A stretch of 64,000 nt of DNA from Nageia nagi (Eukaryota; Pinophyta): positions 23,188,001-23,252,000 of the forward strand of contig JBITNC010000001.1 in NCBI GenBank assembly GCA_050084985.1, read 5' to 3'. The position numbers and the translations under genes were made by a program. This document shows positions 47,518 through 60,660 of this stretch, one piece after another (within the stretch, counting starts at the first letter, position 1; each line of letters starts with the position of its first letter). Below the pieces are notes generated by a model. It made no database searches and was not told the DNA's origin. It worked only from the letters and a program-made list of their open reading frames with translations.

Positions 47518-47769
47518 TCAATCATAAGAAGGTGGAGGGAGAAAATTATCAACAAATTGCATATGTTCCCAACCACCACCCTCAACAGCAACAATATTCC
47601 ATCCATCATTGTCATTACTCTTGCTTGCATTGACACATCTATCAATATCTTGGCCAGGATAAGGTGAGGGATTTGAAGCATCTCCCCAACTAGTAACTAA
47701 AGCAAAAACTTGAGGTTGAATATCCCATCCACTCCGAGAGATGAAAGAAGCAATTTCTCCAAAATTCAT
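47518..47769 (-). pseudogene. 3'-terminal reading of the LINE
   Basis: This 83-codon frame contains ASFISRSGWDIQPQVFALVT, then SNPSPYPGQDIDRCVNASKS and GGGWEHMQFVDNFLPPPSYD. It is protein-like and lies about 500 bp beyond the zf-RVT region, just before the poly(A) end. It may be the very C-terminus of ORF2 or a domain specific to this LINE family. I do not recognise it. Confidence 0.35.
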
Positions 47770-48259
47770 GCATTTGGGGTTAGATGGAGGTTATGACCAA
47801 TGACTAGGTGAATTTGTAGGAGTTGCACCAAGAGACATACGCCATAGTGGAGGAGTAAGACTACACAAATAGCACCTAGGAGCACCATGAGATCATGCCC
47901 GATGAGGAGGAAACTCATCAAGTGGGATAGGAATAATAGTATAAGGAGCATTCCCCCAATAGTTAAGAAAATTAGATAAGTGTTGAACCTTCACATGAAT
48001 GTTTTCCATCTAAAACATAATCTGCAACTAGTAATCATAGAAAATAGCATATTTATTAGTAAGAGAAAAGGTGATCAAATGGTCTTCTTGACTAAACACT
48101 ATATTATTTATGGTTTTCCATAGATGGTAGAGAATATCAATTTTTAAAATATGCCAAAATTCACCTAAGGGATCTGTAAACTCAAGAGGATCCCTGAGAA
48201 TGGTATGAACCCAAAAATAAGAAGATATTAAGAAAGGATTTTAAAAAGGAAAGAATCCA

Positions 48260-51200
48260 ATCCCAAGCCTACTTATCTTTAGCATGTGACTAAAAAACAT
48301 GGGGGAAATCTTCAAAATCTTGACAACAAGAAAAAGTAGGGTTAACCACACCCAAATACATGCATCGATGCCCAATTGGAAGGTCATAATGGAGAAGACT
48401 CCAAGAAACAAAACCTCTGCTTATGTTCAATATACTTGGCCCAAATAATAGAAAAATGCAAAGACCACCTAGAGTGTGAAGAAATAAGATCCCATCTAAG
48501 GTTAAGTGTATAACAAATAGGGACATTGGGAGAAAACCATGAGTAGCTATGGTAAGGCTTATTTAATAAAACTCAAATAACGAGCCCAAACCAATCAGAC
48601 CATGATGGCTTTTGAAAATAAAGACCAAGTTTTTTCCAGATGAAAAAAGGATTTATGTCCACAACCAAACCAAAAGTAGCTTTAGCATCTACTTTGAGAT
48701 TGAAAATATGACAAAAATCATCCAATGAATGCCAAGTTATGGTATGGGAATTAAAAAACTAGAGAATGGACCAAATTCAATTTCTGTGAAATCCCATAGA
48801 TCGAACCCATTGAACTTGGGCAAGATTCAACCCTACATAAGAAAAACCTTTGTACCACCAAATATTAAGTGAAGCCAAAGAAGCACCAACAGACTTTCTT
48901 TGAACATGCCAATGAAGCCAAGGTTTAAGATATTCCCAAGCTTTCCAGATGCTCTTGATTACAAAAGAACCTTGAATTTTGGCAACAATAAGAATAGTGA
49001 GGAGGGTTTTAATAGTGAGCCCCTTTCAAACCTTTTTTCCAAAAGGAAGCCCTTGAGAAATATAATGGTGAACAAAAATTTTCAATCTTCATTCTTTTCC
49101 AAAGCTTGCATAATCCATTTTGCACAAAAATCAAAACCATGAGAGTTGTAATAAAAAAGACCCATGCCACTAGCAAACCAAGAAAGATAATAAATATTCT
49201 AGGCCACTCTATGAAATCTTCATTTATTGACATTAGAAGCCCACCAAAAATACCTTAGTAATTTATCAAGATTTTGATAGCAATATTTGGAAGGCACCCA
49301 ACAAGAAGAACAATACACATGAGTTGAATTAAGAACCTTGGATCAAATCTGAAACTTTCTAGCTAAAGATAATTTATTAGCAATCTAGTAACTCAATTTT
49401 TTTCAACTTTAAATTGAACCACAAAATTCCACAATTGAGTAAGATAAGCTTGAAAAGCAAAAGGAATCCCTAAGAATTTAAACATTTCCTATTATGAATC
49501 CATTTTCATTCAAATTGAGCAAGCTAGTCAAGGATAGGTTGCATGGACTATCTGTAACAAGAATTTTTTTACTATTGCTTGTTGAAACCAAATGCAAGAC
49601 AAAAAGTGTCCAAACATTTCAAAGTAATTTTAACATATTTCTCATCTTCTTTCAAAGTAAGAAATAATTCATCAACAAAATGTCCATTCAAGAGTTGTAA
49701 TTGAGAATTAGGAAGGGAAATACGTTTAATAAGACCTTGTGAGGATTGATAATTCATAAGGTAACTAAAGGATTCTACATATAAGATAAATAAGGAGAAA
49801 GAGGAAAACCTAATTAAATAGAAAAATAAATGATAATACTTTTAGATTGAAAGCCATTCATTATAAGCATAGTAGGAGCATCCCTAAAAAGCATCTTGAT
49901 AGAGGAGACAAAAAAAGGCCAAAGCTAAGAGTTGTAAGAATAGTAGTAATCAATACCATTCAATTCAATCATAGGCCTTTTCAAAATCAATATTGATAAA
50001 TAAATCATCCTAATATGAAGAATGGTCCCATTCTATACCTTCCCAAATAGCAATAACATTGTCCAAAATATATCTATATTTGAAAAACCCTATTTGTTCG
50101 GGGTGAGCTAAAGCTTTGGAAATAATTTTATAGCTAACATTCAATAGAGTAATTGGATGCCAATTAGTGATTATTGCTAGATCTCTAGGATTGGGTATAA
50201 ACTTGATATTACCTTTATTGATCATGGGACCCAGGGAGCTAGAGGATAAGGTTTCTTTGTATACTTGAAATAGATTGGGCACCAACATGTCCCAAAATTC
50301 TTTATAAAATTCATAAATAAATCCATCAATACTAGGAGCTTTATCATTAGCCATTTGAGAAAGAGTAGTCTTTAAATCTTCTAAGGAAAGATATGTGTCA
50401 CAAAATTCCCTTTGATATTAAGAGAGATTATGAGGTATGACACCACAACAATCCTCTAGATCTTATTGATGAATAGGGAAAAGAGGTTGAGAAGAAAATA
50501 CCTTTTGATAATGGAAAATAAAGGTGGAGAAAATCTCAAAAAGGGAGGTGAGATAAACTCCTTCAAACTAAATGCCAGTGAAGTGAGAAACACAAATAAG
50601 AGGATGAAGGTTTCTAAATAATTCTTTAGATGCCTTGTCTTCAACATTAAGGCAATTAAGATAGGCATGAAGTTGAGCATTTTTAGCCTCATAAAGGTCA
50701 ACTTTATTGATCTCATGACAAAAAGTTGCAACATGTGCTTGAGCAAGGGCATTAAAAGGATTGGATTCAATGGTCTGGGTGGCACAAGAAAGCTCAATTT
50801 TGAGAACCTAATTGGAATTTTGCCTTCTCTTAGCAAATTCAACACCAAGGATGTGAAGAAATTTAGTTGTTATAATAATAGATTTATTCCACCACTAGAT
50901 CCAGCCAAAAGATCTAGAAGGTCTAGGAATTAAATTCTAAATATGGCTAATATGATATCTCATATAATGAGTGTGTAAAAAGGAGGTGTTCAAATAAAAC
51001 TTAGAGCACAAAACTTGAGTTTTAGGATGATCAACAGAAATAGTAAAAAGAATAGTGATATGATCATAGAAAGTGGTATAAGGAATAATAAATACAAAAG
51101 GTAGAGCAAGAGAAAGTCTATCAAAGTGAAAAAGTCACTCTTAGATAGGATAGCCCTATCAAGCCTTTTTAGAAATAAAAAATAATCAACTTAGAAAGTA

Positions 51201-51560
51201 GACCAAGTAAACCAATGAGCCTTTATAAAGTCAAAAAGAGAAAAACCAACATTGGGATCAAACAAAGTAAGCTTATTTTTCATAAAAACCAAACCTCTCT
51301 TTCCCCCAAGTTCCATAACATGGGGTTTTGACTTTTCTTATCAAAAGGTTTTTCCACCATGTTGAAGTCCCCACAGAGGACCCAAGTCGTAAAGGGAAAA
51401 AAGAGAGAAAGCCATTGCCATAAATCTCTTTTTTCATGAGCATCATTTGAATCATAAATATTGATAATACCAAAAGGTTTTCTTGAGATCTTAAGCAACA
51501 CTTAGATAGCTTGATGCAAAGGGTTAGTCCCCCATTATACCACATTCGATTTCACTTGGG
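48260..51560 (-). pseudogene. LINE ORF2: endonuclease, reverse transcriptase, zf-RVT
   Basis: The endonuclease part shows NIYDSNDAHEKRDLW, LFFPFTTWVLCGDFNMVEKP and GERE (51280-51501); 'GDFN' is the conserved endonuclease motif. The RT begins MANDKAPSIDGFIYEFYKEF (from 50354), then NKGNIKFIPNPRD, NWHPITLLNVSYKIISKALA, GFFKYRYILDN, and box A DLFINIDFEKAYD near 49950-50005. The catalytic box reads HFVDELFLTLKEDEKYVK at about 49640-49690, where FADD has become FVDE, so the second Asp is lost. The zinc region at 48526-48290 has PTFSCCQDFEDFPHVF. There are many frame breaks. Confidence 0.8.
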
Positions 51561-52279
51561 AGAATTGAAAGTGATAGCACCCCTTTTCCTAATCAAATGA
51601 TTGGTATGAAAAAAATAGCCCCACAGTTAAATAAAATAGCAAGTATACTACAAAATAAATCCAATAATTTTAACTTCTTATAAATAGAAAAAATTAAGCA
51701 TTCCATAAGAGTGAGTGATACATCAAGATCACTTTGGATCATATACTTAAGGTTGGGTTCGTCAACCCTCCTACATTCCATGAAAAGCAAATCATTAAGA
51801 AACTTCATGGGTTGGAAACTCCATAGAATCCTCAAAATACCACAAATTTTTAGGGAACCAAATGAGTTGCTTTTGACCATGCAAAGCTCCCACTTGATGC
51901 ATTTTTTAATAGGCCCAAAAGAAATGTCTCTCTACAAAATATGTCAAAGATGAAGTTTACCTCTAGAGTTATCCTCCATCCCTAGAATAGGAGGAGGTGT
52001 AGCCATAATGGAATCAAAAGAGGTTCCAAACCAAATAAAGTTGAGAAAAGGTTCAAAATAAAAACAAAGTAGACATTGATGCATAAGTGACAACCAAAAT
52101 ATGGTTGAACAGTACTAACAACCTATGTAGGCTACATGTTTGAAATGAACATAGGAATAGAAGTTTGGGGTTGAGTCACAATAATCATTTCTTAATGAAC
52201 AAAATGATATTTTCAATGGTTATTTATTATGATCCATTAATCCTCTCCACTTTATTAGAAGGTGCTGGGTGAGAATATG

Positions 52280-53151
52280 ATGAGGGGGGAACAAAGGACT
52301 TTTCTTTAAACCCACCCACCATGAGTGGGAAATCATGAATCTTGTGGTCAGGTGACTGGTAATGATAACAAGTATTCAAAAGCCCAATAAACTCCATCCT
52401 TTAATGTAAACCATTGTCACCAATATTGATGTTTATGAACTTAGGAAAGTCACAAGTTAAACCCACCTTTACATAAACTCTTCGAGAAGGACCAAGTTAA
52501 AAAAAAATCTCTCAGTTCAAAATAGAAAAATTGACCAATGGAATCAACTAAAGACTTTAAAAACTTTCACAAAGGAATAGGAAGTCTAAGAAACTCCACC
52601 CAAAATAGGACATACATGGCACCTTCATTCTCAATATTAAATCTTGGCATGTAAGGTTGTAGGATAAGAAGAGAATTATGAATTGTACAAAATATTTACT
52701 AAGAACTTTCTAGAAATACATAGGTTTAGAGAAATGGAAAAGGAAGAAACCTTTGGTAATTTTTTGCACATTCTCATGTTAACACATAGAAGGGTATCAT
52801 TTGGGATATGACCAAGGAAATAACCCACAAGGGTGTGTGATTCAAGCCAATGACACATATTATGAAATTCATCTACATGAATGAAAACTTGAGGGTAGTA
52901 GCATTACCTCATGCTTGAATTTTGGAAGAAACTTGTGACGGTGCTTTCCAAGTGTCATCCTCCACTCTAGTCACTTCATGCAATGATGAAGTTTCATTAA
53001 GAGTGATAATAATACTCAAAGATAGTGCACCACCCAAGGTAGTGTAAATGCACAAACATTTCATAGTAGGGGTGTATTGCAAAAGTCCTATGGGATTAAT
53101 GTGGTATGACACAAGAAACCAAAAAATCCTAAAGGACTTGCATGCATGCAA
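52280..53151 (-). pseudogene. LINE ORF1 remnant (DUF4283-like with zinc knuckle)
   Basis: A first frame (53151-52909) carries LHEVTRVEDDTWKAPSQVSS. Further down the readings RVYVKVGLTCDFPKFININI, then LNTCYHYQSPDHKIHDFPL resemble the 'ARVCVEVDLSKPLP...' segment and the C-x2-C-x4-H-x4-C knuckle that follow DUF4283 in plant L1 ORF1 proteins. The knuckle has lost its second and last Cys. Heavily frameshifted. Confidence 0.55.
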
Positions 53152-53160
53152 AGAACATTT

Positions 53161-54919
53161 AGCTCAGCTCTTCCATCTTTAATTATTATTTTGGTTTTAC
53201 TCTTGATATGTAATCATAAAAAAAATTGAATTTAGCTACTTTGGAATGGTTGTTTGTTATTTTATTCTTGAGTGATAAATATCAAGGAAAATAAGTATTT
53301 AGCATTCTCCCTAAGTTACTATGAACTGAATCATAATAAATTTCCTCAATGCATGGTTAAAACTCTTGAATTCTAAAAATATGAAGCCAAACAATTATGT
53401 AAATGTAATTGCAAGTGAAAATTGTTGATGATCTATGATAATCATATATAATAAGTGATGAAAAAGTGTTTAACATATTAGAATCATAAGTGTTGTAGTG
53501 TAATGTGTAAAAACCTCTATGTATATGAAAATGACTAAATGTGTTAATTTTAAAGAGATATATGAGGATAGGTTTGAAATGTATTTAACATCTTACATAT
53601 TTGTTTGTTTGATATTTACATAGTTAAATACAAAATTAATGTAAAATAAAACATGATGTTGACACATAATTTGACACCCTTTTTGAGCTAAACTATGTCA
53701 CATAACCCTCACTACACTAGGATGAATATTTCCATATATTATATTTTCATAATTGCCTATGATCTACCTAAGTTACTTCTCATGTATAATTCTCTTATTT
53801 TATAAGTTGAACCACTAAATTCAGTGCTAGCATGCAAAGGTGCATTGAGGTATATTTGTAAACCTATAAATTGAGAATTATATGCATGAAAGACAATCAA
53901 TATTTTATCTTGATAGGAGTATGGATATCTCTCACAAACTTGCAGGTGTTCTTCAACACCACCTATCAAGATTAGAATATATTACATTCAAGAGTTATAT
54001 TTTACTTCACCATTACCTTGGAGGAGAATGTAATAAATTAATATTAGCATGGTGGCCAAATCTAGCTCTTGATCATACACAAAATATCATTCTAAAACCT
54101 AAGATCTAAGTCCTAATGTTCATCTACATCTCATCAAGTGTATCTTCATCATCCAAGTATGTAATAGGTACACATCTATCAATCCATTATTGAGATAATT
54201 CAAATAGACTCTCCACCAAGATCTCATGTAGTACTTCCATGTAGTAATACCAAATTAACTCTAATCAATCAAGTCTAATCTACCAAGAGCTTCAACAAAA
54301 ATATAACATGATAAAACTTACTATGTTAAATTAGTAATAACATCCATAGCTAAATCTTAATCTTGATATAACTCTTGAAGCAATTTCAATAACATTTATC
54401 TTGAGGCCATAATGTTCTTAACCTTTATAAGAATGATTATACTAATCTTGTTATATCAAATAACTAAGCTTTATAACTATTAGTAGGAGAGAATTCCATT
54501 ATGCAAATCAATTGACTCTAATCAATAGTTGAGTTACTGAATACTAATTGTTAGCTACTCTGCTTATTTTGATCGAAAGGACATGACTCTACAAACCACC
54601 AAATGGGACTGATAAGAAGAGAAACAATGGTAGAGAGGATATATGAGAGCCATATGTGTAGTAATCATATCATTGTAACTGATCTTATTGATTAATGTTA
54701 ATAAATGACTTGACCCTCTATTCTTATAATTGAATTACTTATTTTTTCTTTTTGTTCTTCTCTTCCATTTATCCATCGATTCTCAATTGTAAACAAAAAC
54801 CCTATCAACTTATTCAATCAATCAACAGTTCCATTGCCAATACATCTACAAATTTGATAGTTGAGTGGAATGTAGAGTAATAGTTACAAGCAAGTACCTT
54901 TTCTCCCTTCACAAAAATG
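53161..54919. other. No recognisable gene
   Basis: AT-rich sequence between the LINE and the Gypsy gag. The 5' LTR of the downstream Gypsy is expected in the right half (about 54500-54900), but no TG...CA ends or primer site could be fixed. Short frames near 53757-54109 lack identity. Confidence 0.4.
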
Positions 54920-57900
54920 ACTACAAGAGTGGTTCTCAAAGGAATTGAAAGACTTTAGGAAGTGGATTATTTGATGGATGGTAAAGCAAAATTGATCGAT
55001 TTAATTCATGGAGATAGAAGCTACGATATTTTTTTTATAAATATCTGGATGTATTTTTGAAGTGGATAACCAAACAAAAAGAATTTAAAATACACCTTCT
55101 TATTCTATAAATCAAGTGGGATAAAGAGAACTTACTACAACTAGAATAAATAGCCTTAGATGTAGAAAGTTGATGAGTGGGTATATAGTACCTTAGATAC
55201 CTACACCACCAAATTTGCATTGCAAGATTTGGTTTCATGGGAAGAAAATAGAGAAATATTCTTTAGAGGACCTAAGAAAATAGTTTTAGGAAACCTTCCA
55301 CAAATCTACAAATGATATCTGATTGAGAAAGGGGCTACCCCAAACACTCTCTCCTACTTATACGAGGGAGGTTCCCAAGGGAAGGGGGGAAATATGATGG
55401 GAATTAAGATTAATTAAATAGGGTAAGTGAAGGGTACAAGGGGAAAAGATTCAATGATTAGAAAGGGGAATTTATATAAAGAGTATAGGATTAGGAAACA
55501 AGTGACAAGTTTGAAAATAGAAAAACACATAAAGATGAAGAAAGAAGAGATAGCCAATTCAAACATAAGTTCGATTGTACTAAGAATATTTTATGATAAC
55601 AAATTATGGGATCAAGTGATAAGCATGAGAAGGCATCTACATGATAGGGCCTCTATGTAAAGATTCCTATGTAAGAGAAATAAGTAAAAGATATGAGAAT
55701 GGGTTTTTGACCCAGTAAGATTGAAAACGAGAACATATTAGTGAGAACAAACTAGCAAGAACATATAAGCATTAGAGAAATATTTGGAAACTAGGTGAAG
55801 AAAATTTCAAAAAATTCATTTTTATTAATATAATTTTCCCATTAATCAAAAAATAAATTACAAGATCAACAATAAAAGAATAGAGAAAAGAGGAAACTAC
55901 AAATGGAGATAGATAGGAATAGGGAACAAAGTTCACTTTTAGGACTAAATTCAAAGTATGACACAAAAAAAGTTAAAGAATCGATAGATGACCACATGGA
56001 AAGTGGGTGGCATACTGAGGAAGGAATGATAGAAGATAGGATTGATCTTAAATTTATGTAAAATGAGAACATCATTGAGGAGATACCAATTGATGAACTA
56101 GCACCACTAATAGTAGTGGTGAACATTGAAGGAGATAGGTCTATAGAAGGATTTGTAGTACTATAGAAACATATAAATAATTATGATGATAACTCATTTA
56201 GACCATTTATGAGCTCTCCTAAGACTCTAGAAGGAGTACTCTTAAATTGATTTGATAGTATACTAGATATTATGATTCAACCTTTCATTGACCAACCAAA
56301 TAAGATCATAGATAGGGATATTGAGAACCTAGTAACAAATGCTAGAATAGATGAACCTGTAGAAACAAAGGAAAAAATATAGGAACTCAATATTGTTGAA
56401 CCTATACCTTAATATCATAAATTTAAAAAAATAAAAATCTTATTTCAGCTAATTAATGCTATTTCTTGATGGATTAGGAGAGTAACAAGGGCTATTACCA
56501 TGATTTATCAACACTATTACCACTTATGTCCCTTACCACCCAATACCAATCGATACCATAGGAATATGGGTTAGAAATAAAATATCTAGACTTACCTAGC
56601 CTAATAATATAATAAGTGATGGAAACCATCAAACAAAAAGCAAATTAAGTGACCCTAGAAAATACAGAAAGAGTTATAGTACCCTTTACCCCTAGAACAA
56701 ATAATAATATGATCCTTACTAGCATAATCAACCAAAAAACATGATAGAATGAAACTTATTCCCTGATTATTTCTCTCTTACCTTAATGCCACTAGATTAT
56801 CTAAATGTTTTAATAAGTTTTTTTCTCTCTTTAAGCAACCCAAAACCTAAGTATAGTTCTCAAATCCCATTATAAAGGAAGCATCAGGACCTCCATTTAA
56901 GGATATCTTTGAAGTTATAGGAAAAAACTATTTTGATATACAACTATAAAGGGATCAACCTAGGATATCCAATTGACATAATTGAAAAATGATACCAAAC
57001 CCTCAACCTAACAAATAGCAACAACATAACCCTTGACCCCAGCAACATAGACAACAACAAATAGCTACTTCTACTAAATTACCTATTTTCAAAAAAGATA
57101 CCCAGGATAATATGGTATATTTGTCACCAAATTTATATCCACATTACATAATGAAGTACCAAAATGGTATATGAAATTTATAGATCTTCCCCAAGGATGA
57201 ATAGCAAAAACATGGAATGAGACTAAAATAGCTTTTGAAGCCAAATACCATTTTTTGGAAGCTAGAATAGAAAGCATAAGTAAAATGCATGACCTAATTA
57301 TGAGACTTAGGGAAATAGTATAAGAGTACAATAAAAGGTTTAAAGTAACTCAAAGGAGACTTCAAGAACCAATGATAGAAAAATAGAAATTTGATAGTTC
57401 ATTTTTGGACTATGATCAAAATTCAAAAGAGCCATGGAAAAAATATACTCAATGTATATCGATGCCTTACAAGTAGTGGTCGAGATTGAATCCCAAACAT
57501 GGTGAGTAAATACTATTAATGATGATTTATCAAATCAAATAAGGAAACTAATTGAACAAATTAGAAAAATATTGATGCAAGTAAACTCTATAATACCTTT
57601 GCAACATAGAGAAATTTAGTGTCAGCTATGTATAAAAGAAGGATATTCAAAAAATAAGTGCCCAACACTTCAAAATGATCAATAATATTACCAACACTAT
57701 TGGATATCAAGTATTCAAAATACTAAATATTCCCTAATAATAGGTGTTCAAAATTATGGCCTAGATGAAAAAAATGAGTTATCAAATTTGTGGATCCTTG
57801 AACCATTGGACTCATCAGTTTCAAGGTAAGGACTTCTTAGATGAAATTGAGGAAGACTTACAAAGGAAACTATAAGCATTTATAGCATGGCAATACCAAG

Positions 57901-57920
57901 TACCAAAATTCTAAGCCATC
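54920..57920 (+). pseudogene. Gypsy gag remnant with two zinc knuckles
   Basis: An acidic, hydrophilic N-terminal part (56000-56400: IIEEIPIDELAPLIVVVNIE, RIDEPVETKEKI) is followed by the gag core at 57130-57500. That core reads LHNEVPKWYMKFIDLPQG, TWNETKIAFEAKYHFLEARI, YNKRFKVTQRRLQEPMIEK, then MEKIYSMYIDALQVVVEIES. Zinc knuckle one is CQLCIKEGYSKNKCP (57618-57662), with His replaced by Tyr. Knuckle two, YQICGSLNHWTHQF (57777-57818), has lost both outer Cys. The reading ends in DEIEEDLQRKL. The N-terminal limit is a guess. Many stops. Confidence 0.65.
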
Positions 57921-58116
57921 AAATGAACACCAACTAGGGATTATTTTAAGACCCCTTTTTAAAAAATGACTTAGAAAATTTTAGGCAAATTAGATTCATA
58001 GTTAAGGTGATTTTAAAAAAATTGTAAAAATTACAAATGCAAATTTGAAGTTAAAAAAAAGTCATATAGATGCTTTTGGCAAATTTAAAGAGTTCTATTG
58101 CATTCTACTAGAAGGA

Positions 58117-58242
58117 GGTAGTAGTATGCTACCAAGAGGTAGAAGTATGCTATTAAGAACTAGTAGTATGATATCAAGTGGTAGCAATTTGCTACCAGAT
58201 GCTAGCAATATGCTATTAAGTGGTAGAAGTCTGCTACCATGA
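58117..58242. repeat. 21-bp minisatellite, cluster 1 (six units)
   Basis: Six units of exactly 21 bp start at 58117 (GGTAGTAGTATGCTACCAAGA and variants). Each unit holds the inverted pair GGTAG and CTACC. Because 21 is a multiple of three, both strands stay open and spell heptads: SSMLPRG-type on the plus strand and LLPLDI-type on the minus strand. Confidence 0.9.
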
Positions 58243-58776
58243 TGTGAATTTAGTTGCAAGACACTAACAAAATGGAATCCAATCACATATTATAAATATT
58301 ATACAATATAAGAACCTATAAAATTATACTTTTCTCATTCTTGAATTCACATTACTTATTCAAGAGAATACAATCCATCATATAGAAACCAAAGAAACCC
58401 TAAAGTAACCCTAAAATCATCTTTTTCTAAAAATAGCTAAAAATAAAAATGATTTGAATAGCATCTAAAATTTGCATGCACATCCCTCTTATAATAATTA
58501 GTATTAATTTAAAATATTAGGACTCAACTTAACATATAACAAAAGATATTAAAGTTCTAACATGCAAAAAAGCCTAAAAATATGGAGAATTAAAAGTGAA
58601 TGCTAACTTTGGGATGCTAGATGGTGGAGTTAAGTCCTTAAAACATGATTTTTTGAGGGTTTGGTATAAAAATGCTTAGCCAAATGAAAAACATTCATAT
58701 AGAGCCATGTTTTAAATTTCAAGGCAAACAAACATCATGATCAAAAGTTATGGCTCTGACAATGTGCATCATATCA

Positions 58777-59175
58777 GGTAATAGCAAGAAGTTTGCTACC
58801 AGGTGGTAGCAAGAAATCTACTATCGAGTGGTAGTAGTATGCTACTAAGAGGTAATAATGTGACACTAGAAGGAAATAGTTTGCTACTAAGTGGAAGTAT
58901 TCTACTACCAGGTGATAGAATTTTGCTATCAAGCAGTAGTAATAAGTAGCAAAATACCACCAAGTGGTAGCAGGATGCCATCGAGTGCTAGTAGGATACC
59001 ACCAAGTAGTAATAAGTTACCACTAGGTGGTAGAAGTCTACTTTTGTGTGATAGTATCTTGCTACTATTTAAAGGTATAATGTCACTATTAGAAGGCATA
59101 ATACCACCATTCAAAGGTAGAATGCCACCGTTCAAAGACAACATGCCACCATCCAAAGGCAGAGTACTACTATCT
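58777..59175. repeat. 21-bp minisatellite, cluster 2 (about 18 units)
   Basis: About eighteen 21-bp units, two of them with extra bases, continue the same motif 535 bp downstream. They grade from GGTAGNAGTNTGCTACCAAGT into AAAGGTAGAATGCCACCATTC at the right end. The minus strand is open from 59192 to 58929 and spells GGILPLN heptads; the plus strand is open from 58891 to 59214. Confidence 0.9.
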
Positions 59176-59499
59176 TTAAAACATTCTACCATAAGGTATT
59201 TATATGGGGCAATTTAATCAAAATATAAATAATAATTTATAATTTCAAGGCAAAGTTAGCTATTTATTATTTCTAAATATTGGTAATTTAATAAAAATTT
59301 AATTTAAAATTTAAATTTGACTTGGCAACCTTGGCCCAAAAAAATAATAATAATAAAAAACTTTAGTGACATGAGTATTGTTCTAACCTAAAAATTTTGC
59401 CATTTTCCATTTTTATAATTTCTAAAATTTGCTTATTAATGAATATTTATGGATAAAATGATCTCTGACACCAACACCATTCATTAACAAGTTTGGAAT

Positions 59500-60660
59500 T
59501 AATATATTCATGTTGTTACCTTTTTTCAACAACAACAACTATGAGAATAATATAATGCATCTAATGATTGATATGACAACCAAAAAGGTAGATGTGGTAG
59601 AGGAAATGGATATAAGGGAGGATATCAAGATGGTAGAAGAGGCTTTTGACCCCAATATTTTAATTATGGTGATTTTTCCCATTGATAATATGATTATCCA
59701 CATCCTTGGCCATTTTTAAGGTGTTAATTTTGCCAAATGATGAATGACCATAGCTTCATAGGCTGTCCTAAACTATTTCAAGACATGCAAGCTAGAATTT
59801 CAAAACTTAATAATAATAATAATAATAATCCAAATGTAAAATATTCTCGATGGGTACCATTCATTGCTACTTCAAGAGCTTCTCTAGCTAAAATAAATCC
59901 TCTAGATAACTTAATATACTCAACCCCGATCCTAAGAGGACAAACTACCTTATACATACCATTGATGTGTATAATAACTCGATCGAGAGCAAATAAAATA
60001 AGTTTCATCGAACTAGTAGTGCAACAAATTATCCTTGAATCAAAATATCTAGATCTTGAACAACATCATGACATTATTTGAATAACTCAATAAATCATTC
60101 AAATGCTACAAAAGTAGGGTTATCAAGTAACTCAACCATAAACATCCTCACAAAAACTAATAGAAGAAGAAAATGCTTTGTTATAAAGGTTCTATAAACT
60201 TATCAAATAAGAATATTTACTACCAAAACTGACATAACTATCCAAGTATTGGAATAAGAAACACACCAAAAAAATTAGTATGTAAATAAATAAAATATTG
60301 GAACAATAATCCCATATTGATCAAAGTGGTAATGAATGGTAAACTTGTGAAGAATGTTATGCTAGATCTAGGGGTCGATATAAACCACTTGCCTATTGTA
60401 ACATAGAAATAATTATGATTTCCCCCCTTAGAACCAACCCAATATAACATTTCACTAGCTGATGGATCTTTAGTTTGATCTTTAGGATTATTGCAAGATA
60501 TGCCAATTTCCTTTTTAGGGATCACTTCCCTAGCTACATTTGATGTGATCGATATGGCCGATATAGAAAATTTAGAATACATCACTTTATTAGACTTATA
60601 ATGGCTCCTAGATAATAATGGAATTATAAATAGCAAAACCCAAGAATTGATCCTATCTAA
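59500..60660 (+). pseudogene. Gypsy gag C-terminus and protease
   Basis: An Asn/Gly/Arg-rich segment (59510-59715) leads to a knuckle: Cys, stop, Phe, then CQMMNDHSFIGCP at 59725-59772. PKLFQDMQARISKLNNNNNN follows, then VPFIATSRASLAKINPLDNL, typical linker sequence. The protease is at 60330-60560: VVMNGKLVKNVMLDLGVDIN then HLP, where the active-site DTG has become DLG, and a later reading DNNGIINSKTQELI. The AAT run at 59807-59828 encodes the Asn stretch. Inactive. Confidence 0.7.

Larger units (their letters stand above)
47272..53160 (-). mobile_element. L1-type LINE, nearly full length, inactive
   Basis: On the minus strand the parts come in the normal LINE order: ORF1 (about 53151-52280), endonuclease (about 51560-51270), RT (about 50360-49550), and the zf-RVT region (about 48530-48260). 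A 3' end follows near 47272, where the plus strand has a run of eight T (47274-47281), the trace of the poly(A) tail. The total of about 5.9 kb fits a plant L1. Many stops and shifts show that it is long dead. Target duplications were not identified. Confidence 0.75.
57921..59499. other. Non-coding segment carrying the minisatellite
   Basis: Apart from the two 21-bp clusters it holds no frames. It separates one set of gag zinc knuckles (57.6-57.8 kb) from another (59.73 kb), so it is probably inserted or belongs to the 5' region of the second Gypsy. Confidence 0.45.

Noticed and set aside
58929-59217. Two overlapping frames of 108 and 87 codons as real repeat proteins
   Set aside because: Any 21-bp repeat without stops gives open frames on both strands; there is no signal peptide, domain or promoter to support a gene.
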